Shown here piece after piece: positions 7,082 to 15,612 of a stretch of 17,049 bases of DNA (position 1 is its first letter; every line of letters starts with the position of its first letter). The notes under the pieces were generated by a model. That model was not told the DNA's origin and searched no databases. It worked only from the letters and a program-made list of their open reading frames with translations. Location: the NCBI GenBank assembly GCA_945788545.1, contig CALZMK010000005.1:1-17049 (forward strand), written 5' to 3'. Origin of the DNA: an uncultured Prevotella sp. Its GTDB lineage: Bacteria > Bacteroidota > Bacteroidia > Bacteroidales > Bacteroidaceae. A program made the translations under genes and the position numbers.

Positions 7082-7111
7082 TTGTTGTTACAAATATTAT
7101 TTATATATTTG
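7082..7111 (+). promoter_or_regulatory. Bacteroidetes-type promoter heading the lpxD gene cluster
   Basis: TATATTTG at 7104-7111 matches the TAnnTTTG -7 box. A TTG at 7082-7084 lies 19 bases upstream of it, the normal spacing to a -33 box. The lpxD ATG follows 28 bases after the box. This is the best-formed promoter in the window and the only one seen before lpxD, lpxC-fabZ, lpxA, miaA and the genes after them. Confidence 0.65.
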
Positions 7112-7139
7112 CAGAATAATATCAAGACATTGACAGTAT

Positions 7140-8171
7140 ATGGAATTTACAGCGAAACAAATAGCCGAGTATATCGGTGGAAAAGTAGAAGGCGACGAAC
7201 TCGCTTCTGTCAACACCTTCGCCAAGATTGAAGAAGGCAAGAAAGGAGCGATTTCGTTTCTTTCCAATCCCAAATATCTCCATTATATTTATGACACAGA
7301 GTCAAGCATTGTTCTCATCAACGAGGATGTGGAATTGGAGAAACCAGTGAGCGCGACTCTCATTCGTGTTAAGAATGCCTATGAATGCGTAGCCAAACTG
7401 TTGCAGTTGTATGCTGCCAGTATGCCTAAAAAGCAAGGCATCGATAAGACGGCATCCATCTCCGCGAGCGCTAATGTTGCCGAGGAGGTATATATTGGAG
7501 CCTATGCCGTCATTGGCGACGGTGCTACTATTGGCAAAGGAAGCCAGATATATCCCCATGCAGTCATCGGCGACGGTGTCACCTTGGGTGAAGGCTGTAT
7601 CATCTATCCCAACGTTACCATCTACCAAGGTTGCCGACTTGGTAATAATGTGACAATCCATGCAGGAAGTGTCATCGGAGCCGACGGATTCGGTTTTGCC
7701 CCCAATGCCGAGGGATACGACAAGATACCTCAGATTGGCATTGTCACAATAGAGGACGATGTTGAAATCGGCGCCAACACTTGTATCGACCGTTCCACCA
7801 TGGGCAGTACAATCATCCGCAAGGGTGTGAAGCTCGACAATCTCATCCAGATAGCCCACAACGTGGAGGTAGGAGAAAACACGGTTATGTCTGCTCAGGT
7901 AGGTGTTGCAGGCAGCACCAAGATTGGTTCGTGGTGTATGTTTGGCGGACAGGTGGGCCTTGCGGGCCACATCACCATCGGCGACAAGGTGTTCCTTGGT
8001 GCACAGTCGGGCGTTCCCGGTAATATCAAGGGCGACCAGACATTGATTGGCACTCCTCCTATGGAGCCCAAGGCATACTTCAAGTCGCAGGCCATCTTCC
8101 GTCGCTTGCCCGACATGTACAAGGAACTTAGCGATTTGAAAAAGCAGATTGAGGAACTAAAGAAAAAATAA
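7140..8171 (+). CDS. lpxD: UDP-3-O-acylglucosamine N-acyltransferase
   Basis: LpxD transfers a hydroxyacyl chain from ACP to the 2-amino group of UDP-3-O-acyl-glucosamine, the third step of lipid A synthesis. The protein has 343 residues (E. coli 341). Residues 1-100 or so form the uridine-binding domain, including [10 protein letters not shown] at 37-46. Residues about 105-290 are hexapeptide repeats that build a left-handed beta-helix trimer (for example [20 protein letters not shown]). GADGFGF is at 180-186. His240 (QIAHNVEVG) corresponds to the catalytic His239 of E. coli. A Lys/Glu-rich helix ([12 protein letters not shown]) closes the chain, as in other LpxD proteins. It is the first gene after a clear promoter and is followed 55 bases later by lpxC-fabZ, whose LpxC half makes its substrate. 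Confidence 0.97.
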   Translation: MEFTAKQIAEYIGGKVEGDELASVNTFAKIEEGKKGAISFLSNPKYLHYIYDTESSIVLINEDVELEKPVSATLIRVKNAYECVAKLLQLYAASMPKKQGIDKTASISASANVAEEVYIGAYAVIGDGATIGKGSQIYPHAVIGDGVTLGEGCIIYPNVTIYQGCRLGNNVTIHAGSVIGADGFGFAPNAEGYDKIPQIGIVTIEDDVEIGANTCIDRSTMGSTIIRKGVKLDNLIQIAHNVEVGENTVMSAQVGVAGSTKIGSWCMFGGQVGLAGHITIGDKVFLGAQSGVPGNIKGDQTLIGTPPMEPKAYFKSQAIFRRLPDMYKELSDLKKQIEELKKK

Positions 8172-8226
8172 TCCTCAGCAACCCAAAAAGAATTAGAAAA
8201 TAATACAAACATATAGTAAGACAATT

Positions 8227-9612
8227 ATGATGAAACAAACCACATTAAAAGGCAGTTTCTCGCTTTGCGGAAAAGGCTTGCATACAGGACTCAGTCTAAC
8301 TGTAACTTTTAATCCTGCCCCCGAGAATCATGGATATAAGATTCAGCGTATCGACCTCGAAGGAATGCCTGTTATTGACGCCATTGCCGAGAATGTTATC
8401 GACACACAACGTGGTACTGTCCTTGGCAAAGGCGAAGTGCGAGTATCTACAATAGAACATGGTATGGCTGCTCTTTACGCCCTTGGTATTGACAACTGTC
8501 TCATCCAGGTCAACGGTCCAGAGTTTCCTATTCTCGACGGCAGCGCCATCAAATATGTCGAGAAGATAAAGGAGATAGGCATCGACGAGCAGAACGCCCC
8601 GAAGGACTACTACATTATTCGCAAGAAGATTGAGGTGAACGACGAGGCAACAGGCTCATCCATAGTGATACTTCCCGATGAGCAGTTCAGTCTCACCGCC
8701 ATGTGCTCCTTCAATTCCAAGTTCATCAACAGCCAGTTTGCCACTCTCGACGATGTCGGCAATTTCGCCACTGAGATTGCACCGGCTCGCACATTTGTTT
8801 TTGTGCGCGACATCGAACCTCTTCTCAAGGCCAACCTTATCAAAGGCGGCGACCTCGACAATGCAATTGTCATCTACGAGAAACAGACATCTCAGGAGCA
8901 GCTCGACCAGTTGGCCGATATGATTAAGGTAGAGCACCGCGATGCCAATAATCTCGGATACATCCAGCACAAGCCTCTTGTATGGGAGAATGAATGCACC
9001 CGCCACAAACTGCTTGACATCATCGGCGACATGGCTCTTATCGGCAAACCTATCAAGGGTCGTATCATAGCCACCCGCCCCGGTCACACCATCAACAATA
9101 AGTTTGCGCGTCAGATGCGCCGTGAGATTCGCAAGCACGAGATACAGGCTCCGATTTATGATCCGAATGAGACACCCATAATGGATGTCAACCGTATCCG
9201 CGAACTGCTTCCCCACCGCTATCCCATGCAGCTTGTTGACAAGGTAATTGAACTCGGTGCCACAAGCATTGTGGGAGTGAAGAACGTAACAAGCAATGAG
9301 CCTTTCTTCCAGGGACATTTCCCCCAAGAGCCCGTAATGCCAGGAGTGCTTCAGATTGAGGCTATGGCACAGTGCGGTGGTCTTCTTATTCTCAACACAC
9401 TTGAGGAGCCAGAGCGTTGGTCAACATATTTTATGCGTATCGACGATGTCAAGTTCCGTCAAAAGGTAGTTCCTGGCGACACACTTCTCTTCAAAGTCGA
9501 TCTCCTTGCTCCTGTGCGTCATGGTATTTCATCCATGAAAGGATATGTCTTCGTTGGCGACCACGTTGTTTCCGAAGCTACATTCACTGCACAGATAGTG
9601 AAGAACAAGTAA
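8227..9612 (+). CDS. lpxC-fabZ: LpxC-FabZ fusion: UDP-3-O-acyl-GlcNAc deacetylase / 3-hydroxyacyl-ACP dehydratase
   Basis: One 461-residue chain carries two enzymes. Residues 1 to about 305 are LpxC, the zinc deacetylase that commits the cell to lipid A. Zinc ligands are His78 (STIEHGM), His260 and Asp264 (HKLLD), and His287 (RPGHTIN) is the likely active-site base. Residues about 318-461 are FabZ, which dehydrates hydroxyacyl-ACP in fatty-acid elongation. It has LPHRYP at 328-333, the active-site His364 in FFQGHFP and Glu378 in VLQIEAM. The two draw on the same hydroxyacyl-ACP pool, so the fusion ties their amounts at a branch point between lipid A and phospholipid. This fusion is established in Bacteroidetes, so it is not a frameshift artefact. 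Two adjacent ATGs (8227 and 8230) could start it. The gap to lpxA holds a 14-bp tandem repeat. Confidence 0.97.
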   Translation: MMKQTTLKGSFSLCGKGLHTGLSLTVTFNPAPENHGYKIQRIDLEGMPVIDAIAENVIDTQRGTVLGKGEVRVSTIEHGMAALYALGIDNCLIQVNGPEFPILDGSAIKYVEKIKEIGIDEQNAPKDYYIIRKKIEVNDEATGSSIVILPDEQFSLTAMCSFNSKFINSQFATLDDVGNFATEIAPARTFVFVRDIEPLLKANLIKGGDLDNAIVIYEKQTSQEQLDQLADMIKVEHRDANNLGYIQHKPLVWENECTRHKLLDIIGDMALIGKPIKGRIIATRPGHTINNKFARQMRREIRKHEIQAPIYDPNETPIMDVNRIRELLPHRYPMQLVDKVIELGATSIVGVKNVTSNEPFFQGHFPQEPVMPGVLQIEAMAQCGGLLILNTLEEPERWSTYFMRIDDVKFRQKVVPGDTLLFKVDLLAPVRHGISSMKGYVFVGDHVVSEATFTAQIVKNK

Positions 9613-9616
9613 GAAT

Positions 9617-9644
9617 AACTCTTAATTCTTAACTCTTAATTCTT
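9617..9644. repeat. Perfect 14-bp tandem repeat between lpxC-fabZ and lpxA
   Basis: AACTCTTAATTCTT occurs at 9617-9630 and identically at 9631-9644. A partial third copy (AATT) follows. It begins 4 bases after the lpxC-fabZ stop codon and ends 15 bases before the lpxA ATG. Its sequence is unlike the 16-bp arrays around prfA, but the position, just before a start codon, is the same. Confidence 0.85.
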
Positions 9645-9659
9645 AATTTATAATTAGTT

Positions 9660-10430
9660 ATGAATACAATAAGTCCTATGGCCTTTGTCCATCCCGAGGC
9701 AAAACTTGGCGACAACAACATCATCGGGCCATTCTGCTATATCGACAAGAACACTGTAATAGGTGACAATAATAATCTCCTTAACAGTGTCACCATCCAC
9801 ACCGGTGCGAGAATCGGCAACGGAAATGAGTTCTTCCCCGGGGCAAGTATCAGTACCAAACCTCAGGATCTCAAGTTCCGTGGCGAAGAGACCACCTGCG
9901 AGATTGGCGACAACAATAGTATCCGTGAGAACGTCACCATCAGTCGTGGCACAGCCAGCAAAGGCAAAACAGTAGTAGGCAACAACAATCTCCTCATGGA
10001 GAACATGCACATTGCCCACGACTGCGAACTTGGCAACGGTTGCATTATCGGCAACTCGACAAAGTTTGCCGGTGAGGTAGTTGTCCACGACAACGCCATC
10101 ATCAGCGCCACTGTCCTATGCCATCAGTTCTGCAACATAGGTGGATATGTAATGATTCAAGGCGGAAGCCGTTTCAGTCTCGACATTCCCCCCTATGTTA
10201 TTGCCGGTAAGGAACCCACCCGCTATTGCGGTATCAATATCATCGGTCTGCGCCGTCGCGGATTCAGCAATGAGACAATCGACATGATCCACGACACCTA
10301 TCGCATCATCTATTCCAAGGGTGTCATCAAGGAAGGCGTTGAGGAAGCTCGCGCAAAGTATCCCGAATCCAAGGAGGTGGATTATATCTGCTCCTTCTTT
10401 GAGAACTCCAAGCGTGGTGTCATCAGGTAA
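9660..10430 (+). CDS. lpxA: Acyl-ACP--UDP-N-acetylglucosamine O-acyltransferase
   Basis: LpxA adds a 3-hydroxyacyl chain from ACP to the 3-OH of UDP-GlcNAc, the first lipid A step, providing the LpxC substrate. At 256 residues it is near the E. coli length (262). Hexapeptide repeats run from about 8 to 185. His120 in MENMHIAHDC aligns with catalytic His125 of E. coli, with His117 matching His122. HQFCNIG at about 155-161 is the next conserved block. IPPYVIAGKEP and GLRRRGFSNE start the C-terminal helical domain. The glycine that sets acyl length in E. coli (Gly173) appears retained (VMIQGG), but the neighbouring residues differ, so chain length should not be inferred. The order lpxD, lpxC-fabZ, lpxA suggests one operon. 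The TAA is followed only 6 bases later by the miaA ATG. Confidence 0.97.
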   Translation: MNTISPMAFVHPEAKLGDNNIIGPFCYIDKNTVIGDNNNLLNSVTIHTGARIGNGNEFFPGASISTKPQDLKFRGEETTCEIGDNNSIRENVTISRGTASKGKTVVGNNNLLMENMHIAHDCELGNGCIIGNSTKFAGEVVVHDNAIISATVLCHQFCNIGGYVMIQGGSRFSLDIPPYVIAGKEPTRYCGINIIGLRRRGFSNETIDMIHDTYRIIYSKGVIKEGVEEARAKYPESKEVDYICSFFENSKRGVIR

Positions 10431-10436
10431 TGATTG

Positions 10437-11369
10437 ATGAACACTCTTATCGTCATAACAGGCCCCACAGCTGTGGGAAAGACCGAACTATGCCTAAATA
10501 TCGCCGAGAGTTATGGCATACCTATCATTAATGCCGACTCCCGACAAATATTTGGCGACATGCACATAGGCACAGCCTCCCCAACAGAGGAACAATTGCG
10601 CAGGGTGCGGCATTATTTTGTTGGCACTCTCCATTTGGGCGATTATTACAATGCCTCAATGTTCGAGCAAGATGTATTGCATGTGCTTGAAAAGGAGTTT
10701 GAAGGTCGCAACGACCATATCGCCCTAATGACCGGTGGCAGCATGATGTATATCGATGCCGTGTGCAATGGTATTGACGACATACCAACGATAACCGACG
10801 AGGTGCGTGAGTGGATGAAGCAGCGCCTTGAGAACGAGGGTCTTGAACGGCTGTGCGAGGAGTTGCGCTTGCTCGACCCCGATTATTATGAAATAGTTGA
10901 TCGCCATAACACGCGTCGTGTAGTGCATGCCTTAGAGATATGCCATCAGACGGGCAACACCTTCACGTCCTATCGCGTACGCGAGCGCAGGCAACGTCCC
11001 TTTGCCATCGTCAAGATAGCACTCAACCGCGAGCGCGAAGTACTCTACAACCGCATCAACCGTCGTGTCGATGCCATGATTGCTTCGGGACTTGAGGACG
11101 AGGTGCGTCGCCTGTTGCCCTGGCGCAATGAGAATGCGCTCAACACGGTGGGCTACAAGGAAATGTTCGCTTATATCGATGGTGTGTGGTCGTTTGACGA
11201 GGCAGTGGAGCGTATCAAGGGCAATACCCGCAGATACGCCCGCAAGCAGCTCACATGGTTTAAGCGCGACCCCGCCGTACGATGGTTTGATGCAGATGAC
11301 AACAAAGAAATAATGACTTATATATCACAAGAATGGTCAAGAATTCAGAAGACAACAGAGGTAAGATAG
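10437..11369 (+). CDS. miaA: tRNA dimethylallyltransferase
   Basis: MiaA transfers a dimethylallyl group to A37 of tRNAs reading codons that begin with U. The protein has 310 residues from the ATG at 10437; a TTG one codon upstream (10434) is less likely. The phosphate-binding loop is GPTAVGKT at 9-16, and INADSRQ at 31-37 contains the catalytic aspartate (Asp34). Further blocks are LMTGGSMMYIDAV (97-109), HNTRRVVHALE (157-167), NTVGYKE (236-242) and RRYARKQLTWFKRD (265-278). The Gly-Thr usual after GG is Gly-Ser here, a mild variation. The gene begins 6 bases after lpxA and its last 37 bases overlap the next gene's start, so it is part of the lpx transcription unit and translationally linked to its neighbours. 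Ends in TAG. Confidence 0.96.
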   Translation: MNTLIVITGPTAVGKTELCLNIAESYGIPIINADSRQIFGDMHIGTASPTEEQLRRVRHYFVGTLHLGDYYNASMFEQDVLHVLEKEFEGRNDHIALMTGGSMMYIDAVCNGIDDIPTITDEVREWMKQRLENEGLERLCEELRLLDPDYYEIVDRHNTRRVVHALEICHQTGNTFTSYRVRERRQRPFAIVKIALNREREVLYNRINRRVDAMIASGLEDEVRRLLPWRNENALNTVGYKEMFAYIDGVWSFDEAVERIKGNTRRYARKQLTWFKRDPAVRWFDADDNKEIMTYISQEWSRIQKTTEVR

Positions 11370-13888
11370 GATACTACCTCCACCTCATGGGTAAATCGCT
11401 CCACAAGGCTGGAGTATGGTACAAAGGATTGTACAAGGGAAAGAAATGGTACACCAAGACACTTGTTGCATTCATTTCTTTTGTCATCGCCTTCATCCTG
11501 TATTTAGTGGCGGTTGACATCAACTTCCTATGGCTGTTTGGCAAGTCGCCAGGCTATAGTCAGATAAAGAATCCGGTAAGCAGTCAGGCTTCCGAGATAT
11601 ACAGTGCCGACGGTGTGATGATTGGCAAGTACTTCAACGAAAACCGTACTCCGGTGAAGTATGAGGATGTCAACCCGGAATTTTGGAAAGCCCTCGTAGA
11701 TACCGAGGACGAGCGATTCTATAATCATAGGGGTATTGACCTTATCGGTGTGTTTGCCGCCATCAAGGATGCTGCCATCCATCATGATGCCCGTGGTGCA
11801 TCTACCATCACCCAACAGTTGGCTAAGAACCTCTTCCGTGTGCGCACCAACTACTCCACTGGTCTTCTTGGCGGTATTCCAGGTCTTAAGATTCTGATAA
11901 TGAAGAGCAAGGAATGGATTACTGCCGTGAAACTGGAGATGATATTCGACAAGCGCGACATCCTCACCATGTATGCCAATACCGTGGATTTCGGTAGCAA
12001 TGCCTTTGGTATCAAGACAGCCTGCAAAACCTACTTCGGCACTACTCCCAAGAATCTCACCACCGATCAGGCTGCAATCCTTGTCGGAATGCTCAAGGCA
12101 ACCACTTATTATAATCCCCGCATCAATCCCGAGAACAGTCTCAAGCGCCGCAACACGGTGCTTAACAATATGGTGGAACACGGACATCTCACTCGTCCCT
12201 CTTACGACACACTCAAACTAAAGCCCATCACTCTTGATTATAGCGTGGAGAGCAACTACGACGGGCAAGCCACATATTTCCGCGAGGCAGTGGCCAACTA
12301 TCTTAAGGACTGGTGCAAGGACAACGGCTACGACCTGTATTCAAGTGGTTTGAAGATTTACACCACCATCGACACACGCATGCAGAAGTATGCCGAGGCT
12401 GCCGCCATCAAACAGATGAAGCAGGTGCAGCGCAACTTCAAGAACCACTGGGGCAACACCAATCCCTGGCAGGACGAGAAGCATCAGGAGATAGCCGGCT
12501 TCATAGAGGGCATAGCCGAGCGTCAGCCTTACTACAAGCAACTCAAGGAGAAATACCCCAACAATCCCGACTCTGTGGATTATTGGATGAACAAGCCTCA
12601 CAAGGTGAAGGTGTTCGACTACGAGAAAGGAAGCGTAGAGTTGGAGATGAGCACCATGGACTCCATCCGATATATGGTGAAATTCATGCACTGCGGATTT
12701 GTGGCTATGGAGCCTCAGAACGGACATGTAAAGGCATGGGTGGGCGACATCGACTTCAAGTCGTGGAAATACGACAAAGTCACCGCCATGCGCCAACCTG
12801 GTTCAACGTTCAAACTCTTTGTTTATACCGAGGCGATGAATCAGGGTCTCACTCCATGCGACAAGCGTGTTGACTCCTATTTCAGCATGAAGGTATGGGA
12901 CGACAAGCAGAAGAAGGAAGTGACATGGGCACCCACCAACGCCAACGGATATTTCACCGGCGACTCACTGCCCCTGAAGGCGGCATTTGCACAGAGTATC
13001 AACTCCATTGCCGTGAAACTCGGTCAGGAATGTGGCATTGCCAACATCGCCGCCACTGCCGAAGCCATGGGTATCAAGAGCAAACTCGACAAGACACCCT
13101 CGCTGCCCTTGGGTTCGAGCGATGTCAACCTGCTTGAACTCGTAAATGCCTACTCCACAGTGGTTAACGACGGTAAGGCCCACGAACCGGTATTGGTGAC
13201 ACGTATCATCGACCGCGACGGCAATGAGATATTCGTTGCTCCCACCGAGCAGAAGCAGGCCATCCCCTATCGCAGTGCCTATCTCGTGCAGCAACTGCTT
13301 CAGGGCGGAATGCGCGAACCAGGCGGCACGAGCATGAGTCTGTGGGGATATGTAGGCAAGTTCAACGACACCGAATTCGGCGGCAAGACCGGTACATCCA
13401 ACAACCACTCCGACGCATGGTTTGTGGGCGTATGTCCCAAACTGGTTGTGGGAGCATGGGTAGGCGGCGAATACCGCTGCATCCACTTCCGCACGGGAGC
13501 CTTGGGTCAGGGCAGTCGCACAGCATTGCCCATCTGCGGCTACTTCCTTGAGTCGGTACTCTCCGACCCCAATTTCAAGGACTACCACGGCAAGTTTGGC
13601 AAACCCAAGGACGAGAGTGTTTCATCGTCGATGTACAACTGTGCAAGCTACTACCGCTCACGCAAGGACACCGACTCTATAGGTGTCGATTCATTGGCTA
13701 CCCAAGAGGTGGAGGTGATGTATGACGACGAAGGCAACATCATACACCACTCCAAGGATGAGAATCTCCACAACGAGAATGGCCCTGCCACTGAAAAGAC
13801 TCCCGCCGAAGCTACTGAACCAAAGAAGCAGGAGGCAACAGAAAACAAGAAGAAGAAAAAGCCCACATACGACGACGTCTATTTCTAA
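11333..13888 (+). CDS. mrcA: Class A penicillin-binding protein (PBP1A-like transglycosylase/transpeptidase)
   Basis: This bifunctional enzyme polymerises glycan strands and cross-links peptides of the cell wall. The 851 residues hold a short basic cytoplasmic tail, one membrane helix at about 43-62, a GT51 glycosyltransferase domain (about 90-280) with the catalytic Glu125 in DTEDERFYNHRG and GASTITQQLAKN at 155-166, a linker domain (about 310-465) and a transpeptidase domain. The latter has STFK at 491-494 (nucleophile Ser491), SIN at 555-557 and KTGT at 685-688, so both activities look intact. The last 50 residues are a low-complexity Lys/Glu tail (KKQEATENKKKKK) ending DDVYF. The ATG at 11333 lies inside miaA; a later ATG at 11387 is possible but would drop only part of the cytoplasmic tail. 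The next gene starts on the base after its stop. Specific assignment to PBP1A rather than PBP1B is from motif style. Confidence 0.94.
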   Translation: MVKNSEDNRGKIGYYLHLMGKSLHKAGVWYKGLYKGKKWYTKTLVAFISFVIAFILYLVAVDINFLWLFGKSPGYSQIKNPVSSQASEIYSADGVMIGKYFNENRTPVKYEDVNPEFWKALVDTEDERFYNHRGIDLIGVFAAIKDAAIHHDARGASTITQQLAKNLFRVRTNYSTGLLGGIPGLKILIMKSKEWITAVKLEMIFDKRDILTMYANTVDFGSNAFGIKTACKTYFGTTPKNLTTDQAAILVGMLKATTYYNPRINPENSLKRRNTVLNNMVEHGHLTRPSYDTLKLKPITLDYSVESNYDGQATYFREAVANYLKDWCKDNGYDLYSSGLKIYTTIDTRMQKYAEAAAIKQMKQVQRNFKNHWGNTNPWQDEKHQEIAGFIEGIAERQPYYKQLKEKYPNNPDSVDYWMNKPHKVKVFDYEKGSVELEMSTMDSIRYMVKFMHCGFVAMEPQNGHVKAWVGDIDFKSWKYDKVTAMRQPGSTFKLFVYTEAMNQGLTPCDKRVDSYFSMKVWDDKQKKEVTWAPTNANGYFTGDSLPLKAAFAQSINSIAVKLGQECGIANIAATAEAMGIKSKLDKTPSLPLGSSDVNLLELVNAYSTVVNDGKAHEPVLVTRIIDRDGNEIFVAPTEQKQAIPYRSAYLVQQLLQGGMREPGGTSMSLWGYVGKFNDTEFGGKTGTSNNHSDAWFVGVCPKLVVGAWVGGEYRCIHFRTGALGQGSRTALPICGYFLESVLSDPNFKDYHGKFGKPKDESVSSSMYNCASYYRSRKDTDSIGVDSLATQEVEVMYDDEGNIIHHSKDENLHNENGPATEKTPAEATEPKKQEATENKKKKKPTYDDVYF

Positions 13889-15604
13889 ATGAAACTCGAC
13901 ACCGACAACAAGGAATGGCAACAAGCCGTCCAGATAATCAAATATACCCGTCACTCGCTCTTTCTCACCGGAAAGGCGGGGACGGGTAAATCTACTTTTC
14001 TGCGCCATGTGGCACGCAATACCAAGAAGAAGACCGTCGTACTGGCTCCCACGGGTATTGCCGCCATCAATGCAGGTGGTGTCACCCTTCACAGTTTCTT
14101 CCATCTGCCATTCCATCCTCTTCTCCCCACCGACAAGAGATACGATGCACGTCATATCCGCGAAACACTGAAATACGGCAGCGACCGCATCAAACTCCTA
14201 CGCGAGGTGGAACTCATCATCATCGACGAGATCAGTATGGTGCGAGCCGACATCATCGACTTTATTGATAAGGTGTTGCGCATCTATTGCCGCAACCATC
14301 GCCAACCCTTCGGAGGCAAGCAACTGTTGCTTGTAGGCGACACATTCCAGCTCGAACCAGTCATCAAGGACGATGAGCGCCAACTCCTCCAGCCCTTCTA
14401 TCCCTCCATGTATTTCTTCAATGCGAGGGTGTGGAGCGAGATGCCGCTTGTATCCATCGAACTGAGGAAGGTGTATAGACAGAAGGACAGCGAGTTTATT
14501 GGCATTCTCGACCGTATTCGCACCAACACCTTTAACAGTCTCGACCTCAACATGCTCAACAGTCGCGTGGGTGCCGACCTCTATCTCGGCGATTCGTCGC
14601 TATGCATCACACTTGCCACCCGACGCGACACCGTTGACTATATCAACAGCAAGCACCTCGACGAACTCGCTGGCGACTCCATCACATTCAATGGATCCAT
14701 TAGGGGCGAGTTCCCTTTGTCGTCCCTCCCCACCCCCATGGAACTGGAGGTGAAGGTGGGCGCACAAGTGATATTCATCCGCAACGACAAGGAGAAACGC
14801 TGGGTGAACGGCACCCTCGGACGTGTCACCGACATAAGTATCGAGGACGGGGTTATATGCGTCGAGACCGAGGACTGCCGTGTCTATCCCGTGGAACGCG
14901 AATTATGGGAGAACGTGAAATACACCTTCAACGAACAGGAGAACAAGATAGAGGAAACGCAGTTGGGCACCTACACCCAGTTTCCACTGCGCCTTGCATG
15001 GGCCATCACCGTCCACAAGAGCCAGGGTCTCACCTTCAGTCAGGTCAACCTCGACTTCACCGGCGGAGCCTTTGCCGGAGGCCAGACCTATGTAGCCCTC
15101 AGCCGCTGCACCTCTCTCGATGGCATCAGCATGAAGTCGCCCCTATCTCGACGCGATGTCATCGTGCGTCAGGAAGTGTTGCAGTTTGCCAACAGATATA
15201 ACAATCAGACCATATACGACAATGCGATAAAGGAGAGCAAGGCCGACATGGAATATGCCGAGGCGATGCGTGCCTTCGACGAGCGCGACATGCAGAGCTG
15301 CCTCGACTGGTTTTTCAAGGCTATCCACAGTCGCTATGACATCGAGAAACCCGCAGCCCGCCGACTCCTAAGGCGCAAGCTCTCACAGATTCCCCAACTC
15401 GAAGCGGAAATCGAGCGACAGAAGGAGGAACAGCGCAAGAGAGAGGATTTTCTTAAGAAACTCTCTGTGGAATACGTCTCGCTTGCCAAGGAATGTGAGA
15501 AGGAGGGATTCCGTGATGCGGCAATAGCCAACTACGAGAAAGCCTTGCAACTATGTCCCGACAACGTGACAGCAAAAAGAAGAATGAACAAACTAAAAAA
15601 ATAA
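13889..15604 (+). CDS. Pif1-like superfamily 1 DNA helicase/ATPase with C-terminal coiled coil and TPR-like tail
   Basis: The protein (571 residues) has the SF1B helicase motif series: Walker A GKAGTGKST at 28-36, motif Ia APTGIAAINAGG at 53-64, Walker B IIDEIS at 111-116, motif III GDTFQLEP at 150-157, a VYRQ motif IV at 195-198, VHKSQGLTF at 375-383 and YVALSR at 401-406, whose arginine acts as the finger contacting ATP. This order is that of Pif1/RecD-type helicases. Residues about 500-530 are a Glu/Lys/Arg-rich probable coiled coil. Residues about 531-567 look like one TPR unit (YVSLAKECEKEGFRDAAIANYEKALQLCPDN), an unusual addition suggesting a partner protein. It has no membrane segment and is probably cytoplasmic. 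It begins on the base after the PBP stop, so the two are almost certainly co-expressed, though no shared function is obvious. Substrate and role are unproven. Confidence 0.9.
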   Translation: MKLDTDNKEWQQAVQIIKYTRHSLFLTGKAGTGKSTFLRHVARNTKKKTVVLAPTGIAAINAGGVTLHSFFHLPFHPLLPTDKRYDARHIRETLKYGSDRIKLLREVELIIIDEISMVRADIIDFIDKVLRIYCRNHRQPFGGKQLLLVGDTFQLEPVIKDDERQLLQPFYPSMYFFNARVWSEMPLVSIELRKVYRQKDSEFIGILDRIRTNTFNSLDLNMLNSRVGADLYLGDSSLCITLATRRDTVDYINSKHLDELAGDSITFNGSIRGEFPLSSLPTPMELEVKVGAQVIFIRNDKEKRWVNGTLGRVTDISIEDGVICVETEDCRVYPVERELWENVKYTFNEQENKIEETQLGTYTQFPLRLAWAITVHKSQGLTFSQVNLDFTGGAFAGGQTYVALSRCTSLDGISMKSPLSRRDVIVRQEVLQFANRYNNQTIYDNAIKESKADMEYAEAMRAFDERDMQSCLDWFFKAIHSRYDIEKPAARRLLRRKLSQIPQLEAEIERQKEEQRKREDFLKKLSVEYVSLAKECEKEGFRDAAIANYEKALQLCPDNVTAKRRMNKLKK

Positions 15605-15612
15605 GTACTTGT

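Noticed and set aside
7302..7970. Open frame of 222 codons antisense to lpxD
   Set aside because: It lies wholly inside lpxD; the repeated hexapeptide codons on the sense strand suppress stops on the other strand. No family features.
8656..9327. Open frame of 223 codons antisense to lpxC-fabZ
   Set aside because: It spans the junction of two well-supported enzyme domains and its composition is a mirror of sense codon use.
11528..12187. Open frame of 219 codons antisense to the PBP gene
   Set aside because: The sense strand encodes the intact GT51 domain; the antisense product has no motif.
12313..12873. Open frame of 186 codons in another + frame inside the PBP gene
   Set aside because: The product is rich in Arg, His and Gln as expected of a shifted frame, and the PBP frame is unbroken across it, so it is not a frameshifted domain.
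12965..13588. Open frame of 207 codons antisense to the transpeptidase domain
   Set aside because: The sense strand carries SIN and KTGT motifs; the antisense frame is a shadow.
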